This document shows positions 8,786 to 17,732 of a stretch of 64,000 nt of DNA, piece by piece; position 1 is the first letter of the stretch, and each line of letters starts with the position of its first letter. The position numbers were made by a program, and so were the translations under genes. The DNA is taken from NCBI RefSeq assembly GCF_007741535.1, contig NZ_CP036525.1, positions 5,332,001 to 5,396,000 on the forward strand. The letters are read 5' to 3'. The notes under the pieces are model-generated. The model was not told the origin of the DNA and ran no database searches. It saw only the letters and a program-made list of their open reading frames with translations. This DNA comes from Rubripirellula lacrimiformis. GTDB taxonomy: Bacteria > Planctomycetota > Planctomycetia > Pirellulales > Pirellulaceae.

Positions 8786-10297
8786 TCACTGCTGCGCAGA
8801 CATGGGGCCGATGTACTTGTTCGCGATGACGACGTTGTCGATGAAGATGTGTTGGTCGTAGGGCGATGGGGTCGTGCCGCCGTGGTAGAGGTTCATCCAT
8901 ACTTGCTCGATTCGCAACTTGTCGGTTGAACGAAAACGTACGTCCGTCTTATCGAACGCCAGATGACCATCGACCCAGGCTCGCAAGACTCCATCTTTTT
9001 TGCCGGGCGTGTTCAATCGACAGTACTGTTCGATGGCGTACCACCGATTCGTGGCCAGGTATCCGCGGTAACCTTGGCTCCACACCCAATTCGTTCCATA
9101 GGTGCCATCCATGTCGACGTGATAGCAGTAGAACCCAATCGGTGTTCTTCCGGCCAATGGGTTTCCAGCCGGGACGGTCTTCCGGAACAAACCGCGAGCC
9201 GACCAACCGTCCGTGCCGTTCACCTTTCGTCCGCCCCAGCCCGCTCGGCCATACGTCCCGCTGATCCCGGGCAGCTTGCCACCTTGGACGGTTTGATTCC
9301 AGTCATCCGCCAGACGCAGATAGTAACGAAAGTAAACCTCTTCGGGCTCGCTGCCGATCTGTTCATCAAACTTATAGATCGTGTTCAGCGCGGTCAGACC
9401 ACCTTTGGCGATTCGGCTACGCATCGCTTTCCCGTCGATCGGCTGAAACTCTTCGAATCGAGTGTCGACATCCACCGTATCGACGTTGTCCTTGGGGCCG
9501 GCAACCGTCCATTCGCTCTGCCAGTCGACGCGTTCGAAACCAGTCGCAAAAATCACATCTGGATCGTCCGCGATACCGCGATCGTTCTGGTACTTTGCCG
9601 CGATCCCCATCACAGGCGATGCCGGCGGTCCTTGATCCCCCTGTCGACAGCGGAAAACGCCAACGTTGGCTGAACGATATTGGTGAGTCGATTGCAGAAT
9701 CAACGAGGCGCCGGAAATCTCACCAACGCTGGCTGCTTGATCCAGGTCGAACCGAATCAAAAGGTTTTCCGACGCGGCGGAAACACGCAGCTCGTCCGCT
9801 TGCCCCTGACAGCGGTACGTCGACTCGGTCAAGTAGGTATCTGACACGGGATCCAGACGGACGGTCCCCGCTTCACCGGTCAGTTCCAACTTGGGACGCA
9901 GCGCCGCGTCTGGATTCTCGCGACTACCGAACACGATTCGGCCACCGTCATCGGTGCCCCGCAGAAAGAACCCCTGATTGGGCTGACTTCCATCGGACCA
10001 CTCTTTCACCAGCGAAGTGACATCCCAGCGAACGGGTTTGCGAGTGTCGTTATCATCGATCTTTGTGACCACATAAGCGGCATCCCCCTGCGGAGCGTCG
10101 TTTGCATCCCGCCAATCGCCCATGAAATGTTTCCATGGCAGGATCGCACCCAAGTTGTAATGATCCCGATTGGCTCCATCATTATGCTGCGTCGCACCTT
10201 CTGCCCAATCCGACTGTTCGCCCCTTACCGGACAAACCAAGGCGGGGCCTGCCGCGACGAAAACAAAGACCAGCATGACAAAGGGGGAAGGCTTCAT
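8786..10297 (-). CDS. Secreted polysaccharide lyase 14-like protein with DNRLRE-type repeats
   Basis: This 503-residue protein has a signal peptide (about 1-26). Residues about 28-235 contain two beta domains resembling DNRLRE/CBM96-type modules (VRWDVTSLVKEW followed by GFFLRGTDDGG; YLTESTYRC followed by LLIRFDLDQAAS and ASLILQSTHQY). Residues about 245-500 resemble the jelly-roll of polysaccharide lyase family 14: GISGTYGRAGWGG, WYAIEQYCRLNTPGKKDGVL, RAWVDGHLAF, and the closing IFIDNVVIANKYIGP. PL14 enzymes cleave alginate or glucuronan by beta-elimination; here the substrate is unproved. The preceding gap holds a palindromic repeat, and the gene is divergent from the PVC heme protein gene. 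Confidence 0.78.
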   Translation of the reverse strand: MKPSPFVMLVFVFVAAGPALVCPVRGEQSDWAEGATQHNDGANRDHYNLGAILPWKHFMGDWRDANDAPQGDAAYVVTKIDDNDTRKPVRWDVTSLVKEWSDGSQPNQGFFLRGTDDGGRIVFGSRENPDAALRPKLELTGEAGTVRLDPVSDTYLTESTYRCQGQADELRVSAASENLLIRFDLDQAASVGEISGASLILQSTHQYRSANVGVFRCRQGDQGPPASPVMGIAAKYQNDRGIADDPDVIFATGFERVDWQSEWTVAGPKDNVDTVDVDTRFEEFQPIDGKAMRSRIAKGGLTALNTIYKFDEQIGSEPEEVYFRYYLRLADDWNQTVQGGKLPGISGTYGRAGWGGRKVNGTDGWSARGLFRKTVPAGNPLAGRTPIGFYCYHVDMDGTYGTNWVWSQGYRGYLATNRWYAIEQYCRLNTPGKKDGVLRAWVDGHLAFDKTDVRFRSTDKLRIEQVWMNLYHGGTTPSPYDQHIFIDNVVIANKYIGPMSAQQ

Positions 10298-10340
10298 GGG
10301 ACTTCGGTAGGCTTACGAGGATGTGACGGCAAAACGGGAA

Positions 10341-10393
10341 GAAGGCTTCCAGGCTGTTTGTTCGCCCCAACAGGCTGGAAGCCTATTCTACGG
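10341..10393. repeat. Palindromic intergenic repeat (GGCTTCCAGSCTG family), copy 1
   Basis: GGCTTCCAGGCTG at 10344-10356 pairs with CAGGCTGGAAGCC at 10371-10383 with one mismatch, followed by TATTCTACGG. A better preserved copy is at 20288-20344. It lies in the 231-bp gap between the divergent PL14-like and PVC heme protein genes, where no other feature was found. Confidence 0.8.
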
Positions 10394-10528
10394 TACCAGG
10401 TCACCTTTGATTTGGACGCCCGGACAATTGTTTACAATGGATGCCTCGACATCCCACCTGCCATCGGACTGAAACCTCGACTTTCCGATCCAGCCAACGC
10501 CTTTGAAATCTTCAACGAGTCCCCGCTG

Positions 10529-13500
10529 ATGCGCAATCCAAATTCTCCCAGCACGACTGCGTGGCTTGGGACCTTATTGTTCGCTGGCCTTTGCGTCGGC
10601 TTCAGTCCTGTGATGGCGGATCAACCGCAGTTCGCGTCACTTGTTCCGGGCATCGACATTCGGCCATTGCCAGTGGATCTGACGAACATCAATAGCGTTG
10701 AATACGGACCAGATGGTCGGCTGTTTGCTGCGGGCTACGATGGCCGTGTGCACGTGTTGACGGATACCGATGGCGATGGGTTGGAAGACAAATCGGAAGT
10801 CTTCTGGTCCAAGGCAGGAGATTTGTTGACACCGGTTGGGATCTTGCCAACCGCCGATGGCGTGTACGTCGCGGCCCGTGGCAAGATCGCATTGCTAAAG
10901 GACACCGATGGCGACGGGAAAGCCGATGTCAGCGAGGCGGTGGTCACCGGTTGGACCAGCGAATCGCACAACGGCGATACACGGAATGACGCGGCGGGGA
11001 TCGCGATCGACGATGACGGCAACCTGTACTTTAGCCTCGGTTGCATGTCCTATAACAAGGCCTGGCAGCTGGATGCGAAGGGAAAGTCGCAATACGACCT
11101 GGCCAGCGAACGAGGCACGATTTTGAAAGTTTCGGCCGACCGCAAACATCGACAGATCCTGGCCACGGGAATGCGTTTTGTCATTGGACTCGACTTCAAC
11201 GAACACGGTGACCTTTTCGCGACCGACCAAGAAGGTGACACCTGGTTCCCCGGTGGCAATCCACGCGACGAATTGCTGCACGTCCTGCCCGGCCGGCACT
11301 ACGGTTTTCCGTTCCGACATGCCGAGTATCTGCCCGACGTGGTCGACGAACCATCCGTTGTCGACTTCTCGCCGCAGCACCAATCGACCTGCGGATTTCG
11401 ATTCAACTTGCCTACGCCGAAACGAAAAGCGTTCGGCCCAGATCACTGGAACGGCAACGCAATCGTCACAGGATTCTCACGCGGGAAACTCTGGCGAGCA
11501 CCGCTGGCGAAAACTCGCGCCGGGTACGTCGGGAAGCAGATTCAATTCGCCGCGTTCGAGTCGCTGTTGACGGACGTTGCCGTATCGCCAAATGGCGACT
11601 TGTTGGTGACCGGTCACAGCGGGCGTCCTGATTGGGGTGCCGGGCCAGCAGCGAAGGGCAATCTGTACAAGATCACCTTTGACCGCACCGCTCCCCAAAG
11701 CGTCGCAGCATGGCCGGCCAGCCCGGTCGAAGTCAAAGTCGCCTTCGATCGTCCAGTTGACGAAAAACAACTCCAAAAGGCGGAGATCGAATATGGTGAG
11801 TTTGTTTGGGAGGGGGACCGACATGAATGGATTTGGCCGGGATACGAAGTGGTCAAAGCTGCGAAGGCGTCCCCCCGTCGCGCTCTAGCGGTTGGCAGCC
11901 CACGCATATCGGCCGATGGCAGGACGGTCACTTTTCCCACAGCGGCGCACCCGCAACGTGTGCGTTACGGGATCACCTTGCCGGGCGTGACAGCGAGAGC
12001 GGGCAGCACGCGTGAACCTGAAACGATCGAGCTGTCGTACGACCTTGGTGGTGTTCGCGGCGAGTGGACTCGCGAAGGCGATGACAAGCCCACGTGGAAG
12101 GGCTGGCTGCCTCACGTTGATCCGCAGGTCGTAAAAGCGATGACGGCTGGCTCGGCCGAACACGAGCAGTTGCTGCAGCTGCTCGGACAACCAGGACGTC
12201 TGGTGTTGCGATCCCAACTATTGCTGCCGGGTCAAAAGGTTGCCTTGCGTTTTCAATCCAGCGGCAAGTTCACCGTCAAGTGTGGCGAAAACGAAGTTGT
12301 TTCCAAGCCAGAAGGCCCGTCGCATGTTGCTGAGTTCACGGCCTCCGCAGCAGTCGACGCGAACTCTGCGGCGCCTTCTCGTGGAGATCGCCAGCAGGTG
12401 CTGCCCACTGAAACCAGGACACTGGAAATCAGCGTTCAAACCGGCGCCAGTGGTGAACCGTTATTGCTAGACGCCTCGTATCAGGCCGACTTTGATCGGC
12501 ACGAAAGACCGCTGCGTCTGGAACATCTTTTCGTCCCTTGGGCACCGCCGATTCAACCTTCGCCGGAAGACGACGGAGTTGCACGACCGAGAGAGCAGAT
12601 TGCTGGGGATCCATCGAAGGGCCGCGAGCTATTTTTCGGCTCCGAAGCCAACTGTGCCGCCTGCCACCAATTCCGAGGCAAGGGCGGCAAAGTCGCTGCA
12701 GACCTAACGGTGACCGTTTATCGAGACCCGGACGCGGTGATGCGTGACATTGTGCACCCAAGTGATTCGATCAATCCCGACTACGTCAGCTATACAATTT
12801 TGACGGATAGTGGCCGGGCGCTGACCGGTTTGTTCCAACAGGCGGACGAAAAGCAGATCACGCTGGTCGATAGCGCCGCCAAAACGCACACGATCTCGCG
12901 TGACGAAATCGAAGACATTCGTGCCAGCTCCGTATCGCTGATGCCAAACGGATTCGACAAACTTGGCAAAGCGAGTCTGCAGAACTTGGTTGCGTTTCTT
13001 TGCAGCGAAGACGTCGAAGCGAAAAAATCGGGGCTGCCCACCGGCGTGATCCAGCGTCAGTACTGGCAGGACGTGCCGGGCAGCGGAGTCAATGCACTGA
13101 CAAAGCAAAAGTCGTATCCGGCACAACCCACCGGCAGCGAGCTGCTGACGCGATTCGAAGGGCCAGTGAACTGGAAGGACCACTACGGATCGCGAATTCG
13201 CGGCAACATCCATCCGCCACAAACCGGCGACTATGTATTCCGGCTTTCCGCTGACGATCACGCAGAACTGTGGCTCAGCACCAGCGATCAACCAAGCGAC
13301 AAGAAACGCATCATCCAGCTGGACCGCTGGACGCCTTCACGAAACTGGGACAAGTATCCCGAACAAAAATCCAAACCGATTCGGCTCGAAGCGGGCAAGC
13401 GATACTACATCGAAGCACTGCATCACGAGGCCTCGGTCGACGACTGCCTGGCGGTCGGCTGGCAACTCCCGGACGGAAAACAAGAACTCCCAATTCCCGG

Positions 13501-13537
13501 CAAGCGACTGTCAACGGTTGACGAAAGTCAGCAGTAG
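10529..13537 (+). CDS. PVC-type heme-binding dehydrogenase-like protein with cytochrome c and PA14 domains
   Basis: The start at 10529 (MRNPNSPSTTAWLGTLLFAG) gives 1002 residues with a signal peptide ending near VMADQ. The N-terminal half is a beta-propeller of the planctomycete membrane-bound dehydrogenase type (NSVEYGPDGRLFAAGYDG, GIAIDDDGNLYFSLG, GLDFNEHGDLFATDQEGD). Two calcium-loop-like repeats read DTDGDGLED and DTDGDGKAD. A c-type cytochrome domain has CAACH with Cys709, Cys712 and His713, followed by the usual MRDIVHPSDSINPDYVSY region. The last 150 residues look like a PA14 carbohydrate-binding domain (GNIHPPQTGDYVFRLSADDH, AELWLS). The likely role is a periplasmic or surface redox enzyme tethered to a glycan. 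An upstream in-frame extension to 10127 overlaps the divergent gene and was rejected. Confidence 0.85.
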   Translation: MRNPNSPSTTAWLGTLLFAGLCVGFSPVMADQPQFASLVPGIDIRPLPVDLTNINSVEYGPDGRLFAAGYDGRVHVLTDTDGDGLEDKSEVFWSKAGDLLTPVGILPTADGVYVAARGKIALLKDTDGDGKADVSEAVVTGWTSESHNGDTRNDAAGIAIDDDGNLYFSLGCMSYNKAWQLDAKGKSQYDLASERGTILKVSADRKHRQILATGMRFVIGLDFNEHGDLFATDQEGDTWFPGGNPRDELLHVLPGRHYGFPFRHAEYLPDVVDEPSVVDFSPQHQSTCGFRFNLPTPKRKAFGPDHWNGNAIVTGFSRGKLWRAPLAKTRAGYVGKQIQFAAFESLLTDVAVSPNGDLLVTGHSGRPDWGAGPAAKGNLYKITFDRTAPQSVAAWPASPVEVKVAFDRPVDEKQLQKAEIEYGEFVWEGDRHEWIWPGYEVVKAAKASPRRALAVGSPRISADGRTVTFPTAAHPQRVRYGITLPGVTARAGSTREPETIELSYDLGGVRGEWTREGDDKPTWKGWLPHVDPQVVKAMTAGSAEHEQLLQLLGQPGRLVLRSQLLLPGQKVALRFQSSGKFTVKCGENEVVSKPEGPSHVAEFTASAAVDANSAAPSRGDRQQVLPTETRTLEISVQTGASGEPLLLDASYQADFDRHERPLRLEHLFVPWAPPIQPSPEDDGVARPREQIAGDPSKGRELFFGSEANCAACHQFRGKGGKVAADLTVTVYRDPDAVMRDIVHPSDSINPDYVSYTILTDSGRALTGLFQQADEKQITLVDSAAKTHTISRDEIEDIRASSVSLMPNGFDKLGKASLQNLVAFLCSEDVEAKKSGLPTGVIQRQYWQDVPGSGVNALTKQKSYPAQPTGSELLTRFEGPVNWKDHYGSRIRGNIHPPQTGDYVFRLSADDHAELWLSTSDQPSDKKRIIQLDRWTPSRNWDKYPEQKSKPIRLEAGKRYYIEALHHEASVDDCLAVGWQLPDGKQELPIPGKRLSTVDESQQ

Positions 13538-13610
13538 CACGTCCAGCGCGGAGCAAGCATTCCCTAGGTTCGGGGCCGTTTTTCGTACGGGAATCCGTCA
13601 AGAGTTTCTC

Positions 13611-14399
13611 GATCGAGTGAGCCGTGATCGCGTCAGCGGCCGGGAATCTTATACTCTCTAGCGGTCTGTCGATTGATGGAGCCGCTGGGCGATCGCCCCG
13701 GTTTTCCAATGACGAAACCGGATTCAATCCAAAGTCTCAACGGTTTGTCGATCGAGTGAGCCGTGATCGCGTCAGCGGCCGGGAATCTCCCCAGGGCCCG
13801 TGGCCTCACGGCCAGCGGCTCACCATTGCCGATGGATGTGGGAACACCGAAAGTCTTGGCGACTTCCGCTACGAAATAGAGCAACACGGTCAACGGTCTG
13901 TCGTTTGATGGAGCCGCTGGGCGATCGCCCCGGTTTTCCAATGACGAAACCGGATTCAATCCAAAGTCTCAACGGTTTGTCGATCGAGTGAGCCGTGATC
14001 GCGTGAGCGGCCGGGAATCTTCCCAAACGCCCGTGGCCTCACGGCCAGCGGCTCACCACTGCCGGTGGATGTGGGATCACCGAAAGTCTTGGCGACTTCC
14101 GCTACGAAATAGAGCAACACGGTCAACGGTCTGTCGATCGATGGAGCCGCTGGGCGATCGCCCCGGTTTTCCAATGACGAAACCGGATTCAATCCAAAGT
14201 CTCAACGGTTTGTCGATCGAGTGAGCCGTGATCGCGTCAGCGGCCGGGAATCTCCCCAAACGCCCGTGGCCTCACGGCCAGCGGCTCACCATTGCCGATG
14301 GATGTGGGAACACCGAAAGTCTTGGCGACTTCCGCTACGAAATGATTCACAGTGGGAACACCGAAAGTCTTGGCGACTTCCGCTACGAAATGATTCACG
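13611..14399. repeat. Tandem array of about three 233-bp units made of nested hairpins
   Basis: Units begin with CGGTCTGTCG at 13662, 13894 and 14127 (periods 232 and 233 bp), preceded by a 51-bp partial unit (13611-13661). The last unit ends in a 48-bp duplication (14304-14351 and 14352-14399). Each unit carries CCGGTTT...AAACCGG, GTGAGCCG...CGGCTCAC, CCGTG..CACGG, and a GAAAGTC...GACTTCC hairpin. The GAAAGTC hairpin also occurs alone at 39514-39534. Copies are nearly identical, so the array is recent or homogenised. It fills the whole 941-bp gap between the PVC heme gene and the ECF sigma gene. There are no unique spacers, so it is not CRISPR. Confidence 0.92.
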
Positions 14400-14478
14400 G
14401 CGTTGGTAGCATGGGGCTGCGTCGGCGGCAACTTTCATTCCGCCGATTCGGTTACCGGACCTACGAGAAACCAACAGC

Positions 14479-15129
14479 ATGTCGAACGACGCGAACATCA
14501 GCCACTGGATCGATCTGGTGAAGACCGGTGATTCGATTGCCGCGAACCGTATCTGGCAGCACTATTTCGATCGTCTGGTGCGCACCGTTCGAGCCCGATT
14601 GTATGGGCAGAACCGAGCGGTTTCGGACGAGGAAGATATCGTGTTGAGCGTCTTCGACAGTTTCTATCATGCAGCCGAAAACGGCCGGTTTCCGGACTTG
14701 TCCGATCGAGACGACTTGTGGCGATTGTTGCTGCGAATGTCGGCCAGAAAGGTTGTCGACAAGCGGCGACGCGACCAGCGGCAGCGGCGCGGTGGCGACG
14801 TCAACGTTCACTCATTGGATCAAACCGGGGACGCTGCCAACATCATCGAAGCAATTGGCGACGAGCCATCGCCGGAAATGGCCCTGATGATGCAAGAATC
14901 GATCGAACAGTTTTTTTCGCATTTAGGTGTCGGGCAGCTCGGCGAATTAGCGGGTGCTAAGTTAGAGGGGTATTCGAACGCGGAACTTGCCGAGCGTTTT
15001 GGATGCTCTGAACGGACGATCGAACGTCGTTTGCACCTGATTCGTGAAAAATGTCAGCAAGAATTGTTGGAAGACAATGAGCATCCGTCAGAAAAAACTA
15101 ACGATCGAGGCGCTGGAACGGATCGATGA
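14479..15129 (+). CDS. ECF-family RNA polymerase sigma factor
   Basis: This 216-residue protein contains sigma region 2 at about residues 20-95 (ANRIWQHYFDRLVRTVRARL, DEEDIVLSVFDSFY, WRLLLRMSARKVVDKRR). Region 4 lies at about 150-205 (LEGYSNAELAERFGCSERTI, ERRLHLIREKC), with a recognisable helix-turn-helix. It matches the planctomycete-type ECF factors, which are usually linked to Ser/Thr kinases rather than to anti-sigma factors. Its 3' end overlaps the kinase start by 53 bp (15077-15129), implying coupled translation. It should direct RNA polymerase to a small regulon in response to the kinase or its signal. The tandem repeat array lies directly upstream. Confidence 0.88.
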   Translation: MSNDANISHWIDLVKTGDSIAANRIWQHYFDRLVRTVRARLYGQNRAVSDEEDIVLSVFDSFYHAAENGRFPDLSDRDDLWRLLLRMSARKVVDKRRRDQRQRRGGDVNVHSLDQTGDAANIIEAIGDEPSPEMALMMQESIEQFFSHLGVGQLGELAGAKLEGYSNAELAERFGCSERTIERRLHLIREKCQQELLEDNEHPSEKTNDRGAGTDR

Positions 15130-16840
15130 TCTGTGTGCCGATTTCGAACAACGTTGGATTGCGAACGATCCACCGTCGATCGAATCGCTGCTGGCCCCAG
15201 ACATCCCCGCCAACCAGCGTGACGCGTTGCTGGCCGAACTGATCCTGTTGGATCTGGACTATCGGCGGCGGCGGGGGGAAACCCCAAGCAAACAGGAATA
15301 CATGGACCGTTTTCCCGACCAGGCCCAAGCCATCCACGACGCATGGAACGATGGCGGCAAGCCGACCGGCGCGTTCGTTCCGCCCAGTGTCCAGCAAATG
15401 GCTGATTTATTGCCGTCGCTGCAGATCATGGAGCTGATTGGCGCTGGCGGGATGGGCGCAGTCTACAAGGCCCGCCAGGAAGGACTCGATCGGATTGTCG
15501 CGGTCAAGATTCTGCCGCAGGAATTTGGTCACGATGTCAAGTTCGCACTCCGGTTCACCCGCGAAGCACGGACGCTGGCCAAACTGAACCATCCCAACAT
15601 TGTCGCGCTGTACGAATTCGGCAACGTCGCCGACACGTACTATTTTCTGATGGAATACGTCGAAGGATCGACTCTGCGCGACCTGGTCAAGGGCGGCCAA
15701 CTGGCTCCCCAACACGCGCTGGCGATCGTGCCCCATCTTTGCGATGCCCTGCAATACGCTCACGACAAAGGCGTAGTGCATCGTGACATCAAACCCGAAA
15801 ACATCCTGATGTCCGTCGACGGCAATGTGAAGATCGCTGACTTCGGTCTATCGAGAATTCTGGGCAACGAAACCCAGCAGCAATCGCTGACCGCTACGCA
15901 CCAAATCATGGGCACGCCGCGGTACATGGCACCGGAACAGATGGAAGGCACGCACAACGTGGATCATCGCGCCGACATCTATTCGCTAGGAGTCGTCATC
16001 TATGAAATGTTGACGGGCGAATTGCCCATCGGACGATTCGCAGCACCATCGACGAAAGTTCAAATCGATGTCCGATTGGACGACGTCGTCATGCGGACAC
16101 TCGAAAAGGAACCGCAGCGGCGATACCAACGGGCCAGCGAAATCAAGTCGGATGTTCAGTCGATCACATCGACCGTGAATCCGGCTTACGCAGAGACGCA
16201 GGTTGCGGGCACTCCGCGCGATCCTGAACGGACACGACCGGTGTCTGTGGAACAACAGGAATTGGCCGGACGATTCCTGATCACACGACGGGAATTGATG
16301 GACCGAGTCAAACGGTCACTTCGCCCGCTGTTGGGCAAGCAGATCATTCAGATCTTGATTGGGGTCGCGATCATCATCCTGGGTGCACAATGTTGGGCAA
16401 GGAACACGCATGTCCCCCATCGTTTGTTCAGCGGAATCATTCTGCATGTGTACGGCGTCTTCTTGATCGGTTCCGCAGTGGCCATCTGCACTCGAATCAA
16501 ACAAATCGACTACTCGAAACCAGTCGGCGAAATCCGCGACAATCTGGGGCGTCTGCAATCGGTCTACCTGGGTGTCGGGCCGGTCATCGGATTCCCGTGG
16601 TGGTTGCTGTGGATACCGGTCTGTGTCGCGATCGGTTTCGATCAGGTCATGCATCCCAACTCGCTGATCGCGTCGCTGGTGGTCGGAGCGGTCGGGTTGG
16701 CCGCTTCGATCTGGCTGTACTGGCGTGCTGTTCGATCGGGTAACGCGGCATCAGAATCGTGGAAAATGAAGCTGTCCGGTGGCAGTATCGCAGCCGCCTA
16801 CCTAGCACTGGACGAAATCGAGAACGCTCAGATTCGCTGA
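15077..16840 (+). CDS. Membrane Ser/Thr protein kinase (Hanks type) paired with the ECF sigma factor
   Basis: The start at 15077 (MSIRQKKLTIEALERIDDLC) gives 587 residues. Residues 1-105 are a planctomycete-type N-terminal region with LLAELILLDLDYRRRRGE. The kinase domain runs from about 115 to 385 with GAGGMGAVYKA, Lys144 (VAVK), HRD at 235-237, DFG at 255-257 and APE at 285-287; all catalytic residues are intact. The C-terminal 160 residues hold about four membrane segments (IIQILIGVAIIILGAQCWA, IILHVYGVFLIGSAVAIC, GPVIGFPWWLLWIPVCVAIG, LVVGAVGLAASIWLYW), so the kinase faces the cytoplasm. By analogy with planctomycete sigma/kinase pairs it probably phosphorylates or controls the overlapping sigma factor; that link is inferred from position. 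Confidence 0.93.
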   Translation: MSIRQKKLTIEALERIDDLCADFEQRWIANDPPSIESLLAPDIPANQRDALLAELILLDLDYRRRRGETPSKQEYMDRFPDQAQAIHDAWNDGGKPTGAFVPPSVQQMADLLPSLQIMELIGAGGMGAVYKARQEGLDRIVAVKILPQEFGHDVKFALRFTREARTLAKLNHPNIVALYEFGNVADTYYFLMEYVEGSTLRDLVKGGQLAPQHALAIVPHLCDALQYAHDKGVVHRDIKPENILMSVDGNVKIADFGLSRILGNETQQQSLTATHQIMGTPRYMAPEQMEGTHNVDHRADIYSLGVVIYEMLTGELPIGRFAAPSTKVQIDVRLDDVVMRTLEKEPQRRYQRASEIKSDVQSITSTVNPAYAETQVAGTPRDPERTRPVSVEQQELAGRFLITRRELMDRVKRSLRPLLGKQIIQILIGVAIIILGAQCWARNTHVPHRLFSGIILHVYGVFLIGSAVAICTRIKQIDYSKPVGEIRDNLGRLQSVYLGVGPVIGFPWWLLWIPVCVAIGFDQVMHPNSLIASLVVGAVGLAASIWLYWRAVRSGNAASESWKMKLSGGSIAAAYLALDEIENAQIR

Positions 16841-16933
16841 CGCATCGACAGACGCGATCAGCGCGACGTCAACCGAATTCTCGCCATCCTCGCCAACCGA
16901 ACCGTTCATCCACAGCGATACTGACCGGGCGAT

Positions 16934-17491
16934 TTACTCGGATCGGTTGGCTGCCAATCGCTGCTCGATCCGCTTCAGCACCTCAAGGATCTCACTCAAC
17001 TCGCCACTGTCCGGCTTCAGGGTTGTCTCTTGGGATTCCAACCGATGGCCTTTCCGATCCTCCTCGCTGCCCACAACAAGATCCCGTTGTGCCAGCACCT
17101 TGTCTCGGAATTGCCGGCCATCGCGAATGCCAGACAACTGCAGAAGTGCCCCCTGGGCGGACTGGCCCGCCGTTTCGATCGTCAGTGCCTCGATGCCGAA
17201 CAAACGCATGATGGGGCCCTGAGTCAGACCGAGATCGGTGATCCGATCTAGCGGCACCGTCTTCTCTCGCCGTGTCAAAATCCCTTTCGAAAACTTCAAA
17301 TTCCGACTGGTCAGTTTGCAGTCATAACTGGCCAGATACCGCCGCGTCACCAAGCTGCCGAACACCAACCAAAACGGTAGCAGCACGATCCCAAAGATGG
17401 TAATCACGCAAAGGATGGCGCCGCTCAACAGCCAATAGTGTGTCACTGCGGGATTAAACTCTGCGTCCCAAATGATCTTTTCGTCTGCCAT
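16934..17491 (-). CDS. Membrane-anchored bacterial PH (bPH2/YdbS-like) domain protein
   Basis: This 185-residue protein has a hydrophobic stretch at about residues 17-48 that can form two membrane helices. It continues into a bacterial PH-like domain: RRYLASYDCKLTSRNLKFSK, then GILTRREKTVPLDRITDLGL, a signature of the YdbS/bPH2 family. The C-terminal 40 residues form a predicted coiled coil (SELSEILEVLKRIEQRL). The family's function is poorly defined; some members act in membrane stress or metal-resistance loci. It is convergent with the kinase gene, 93 bp away. Confidence 0.85.
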   Translation of the reverse strand: MADEKIIWDAEFNPAVTHYWLLSGAILCVITIFGIVLLPFWLVFGSLVTRRYLASYDCKLTSRNLKFSKGILTRREKTVPLDRITDLGLTQGPIMRLFGIEALTIETAGQSAQGALLQLSGIRDGRQFRDKVLAQRDLVVGSEEDRKGHRLESQETTLKPDSGELSEILEVLKRIEQRLAANRSE

Positions 17492-17678
17492 CGCTGTTCG
17501 ATTCGTTTTTAGAGTTTGCGGCTTTACGGAGCATTCGTCGCGGATCCCGTGATCTTGCCAAAAGTCGGCGACGAAACCTGAACTTCGCCCGCCTTTTGAC
17601 TTCCTGATTGGCCTCTCGCATCGCCCAACGTTGCCCCAACAGTCGATTTTTCGGCAGGGACCTATGCAAAGCCTCCAT
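17454..17678 (-). CDS. Possible small basic protein overlapping the PH-domain gene
   Basis: The 74-residue frame (MEALHRSLPKNRLLGQRWAM...) is rich in Arg and Lys and runs 38 bp into the PH-domain gene in another frame. It contains REANQEVKRRAKFRFRRRLL. It could be a translated leader or RNA-binding peptide, but nothing family-specific is visible and it may be spurious. Confidence 0.25.
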   Translation of the reverse strand: MEALHRSLPKNRLLGQRWAMREANQEVKRRAKFRFRRRLLARSRDPRRMLRKAANSKNESNSDGRRKDHLGRRV

Positions 17679-17732
17679 TTTGACCGTAAACCGTCACGCT
17701 GTCGTGAACCGAATGGTGACGTGCCAAGTCGG

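Noticed and set aside
13611-14399. Tandem array considered as CRISPR
   Set aside because: Units are 233 bp and continuous, without 30-bp unique spacers or cas genes.
13624-14521. Open frames inside the 13.6-14.4 kb array
   Set aside because: They repeat with the units in several frames and consist of repeat sequence; no signal of a protein family.
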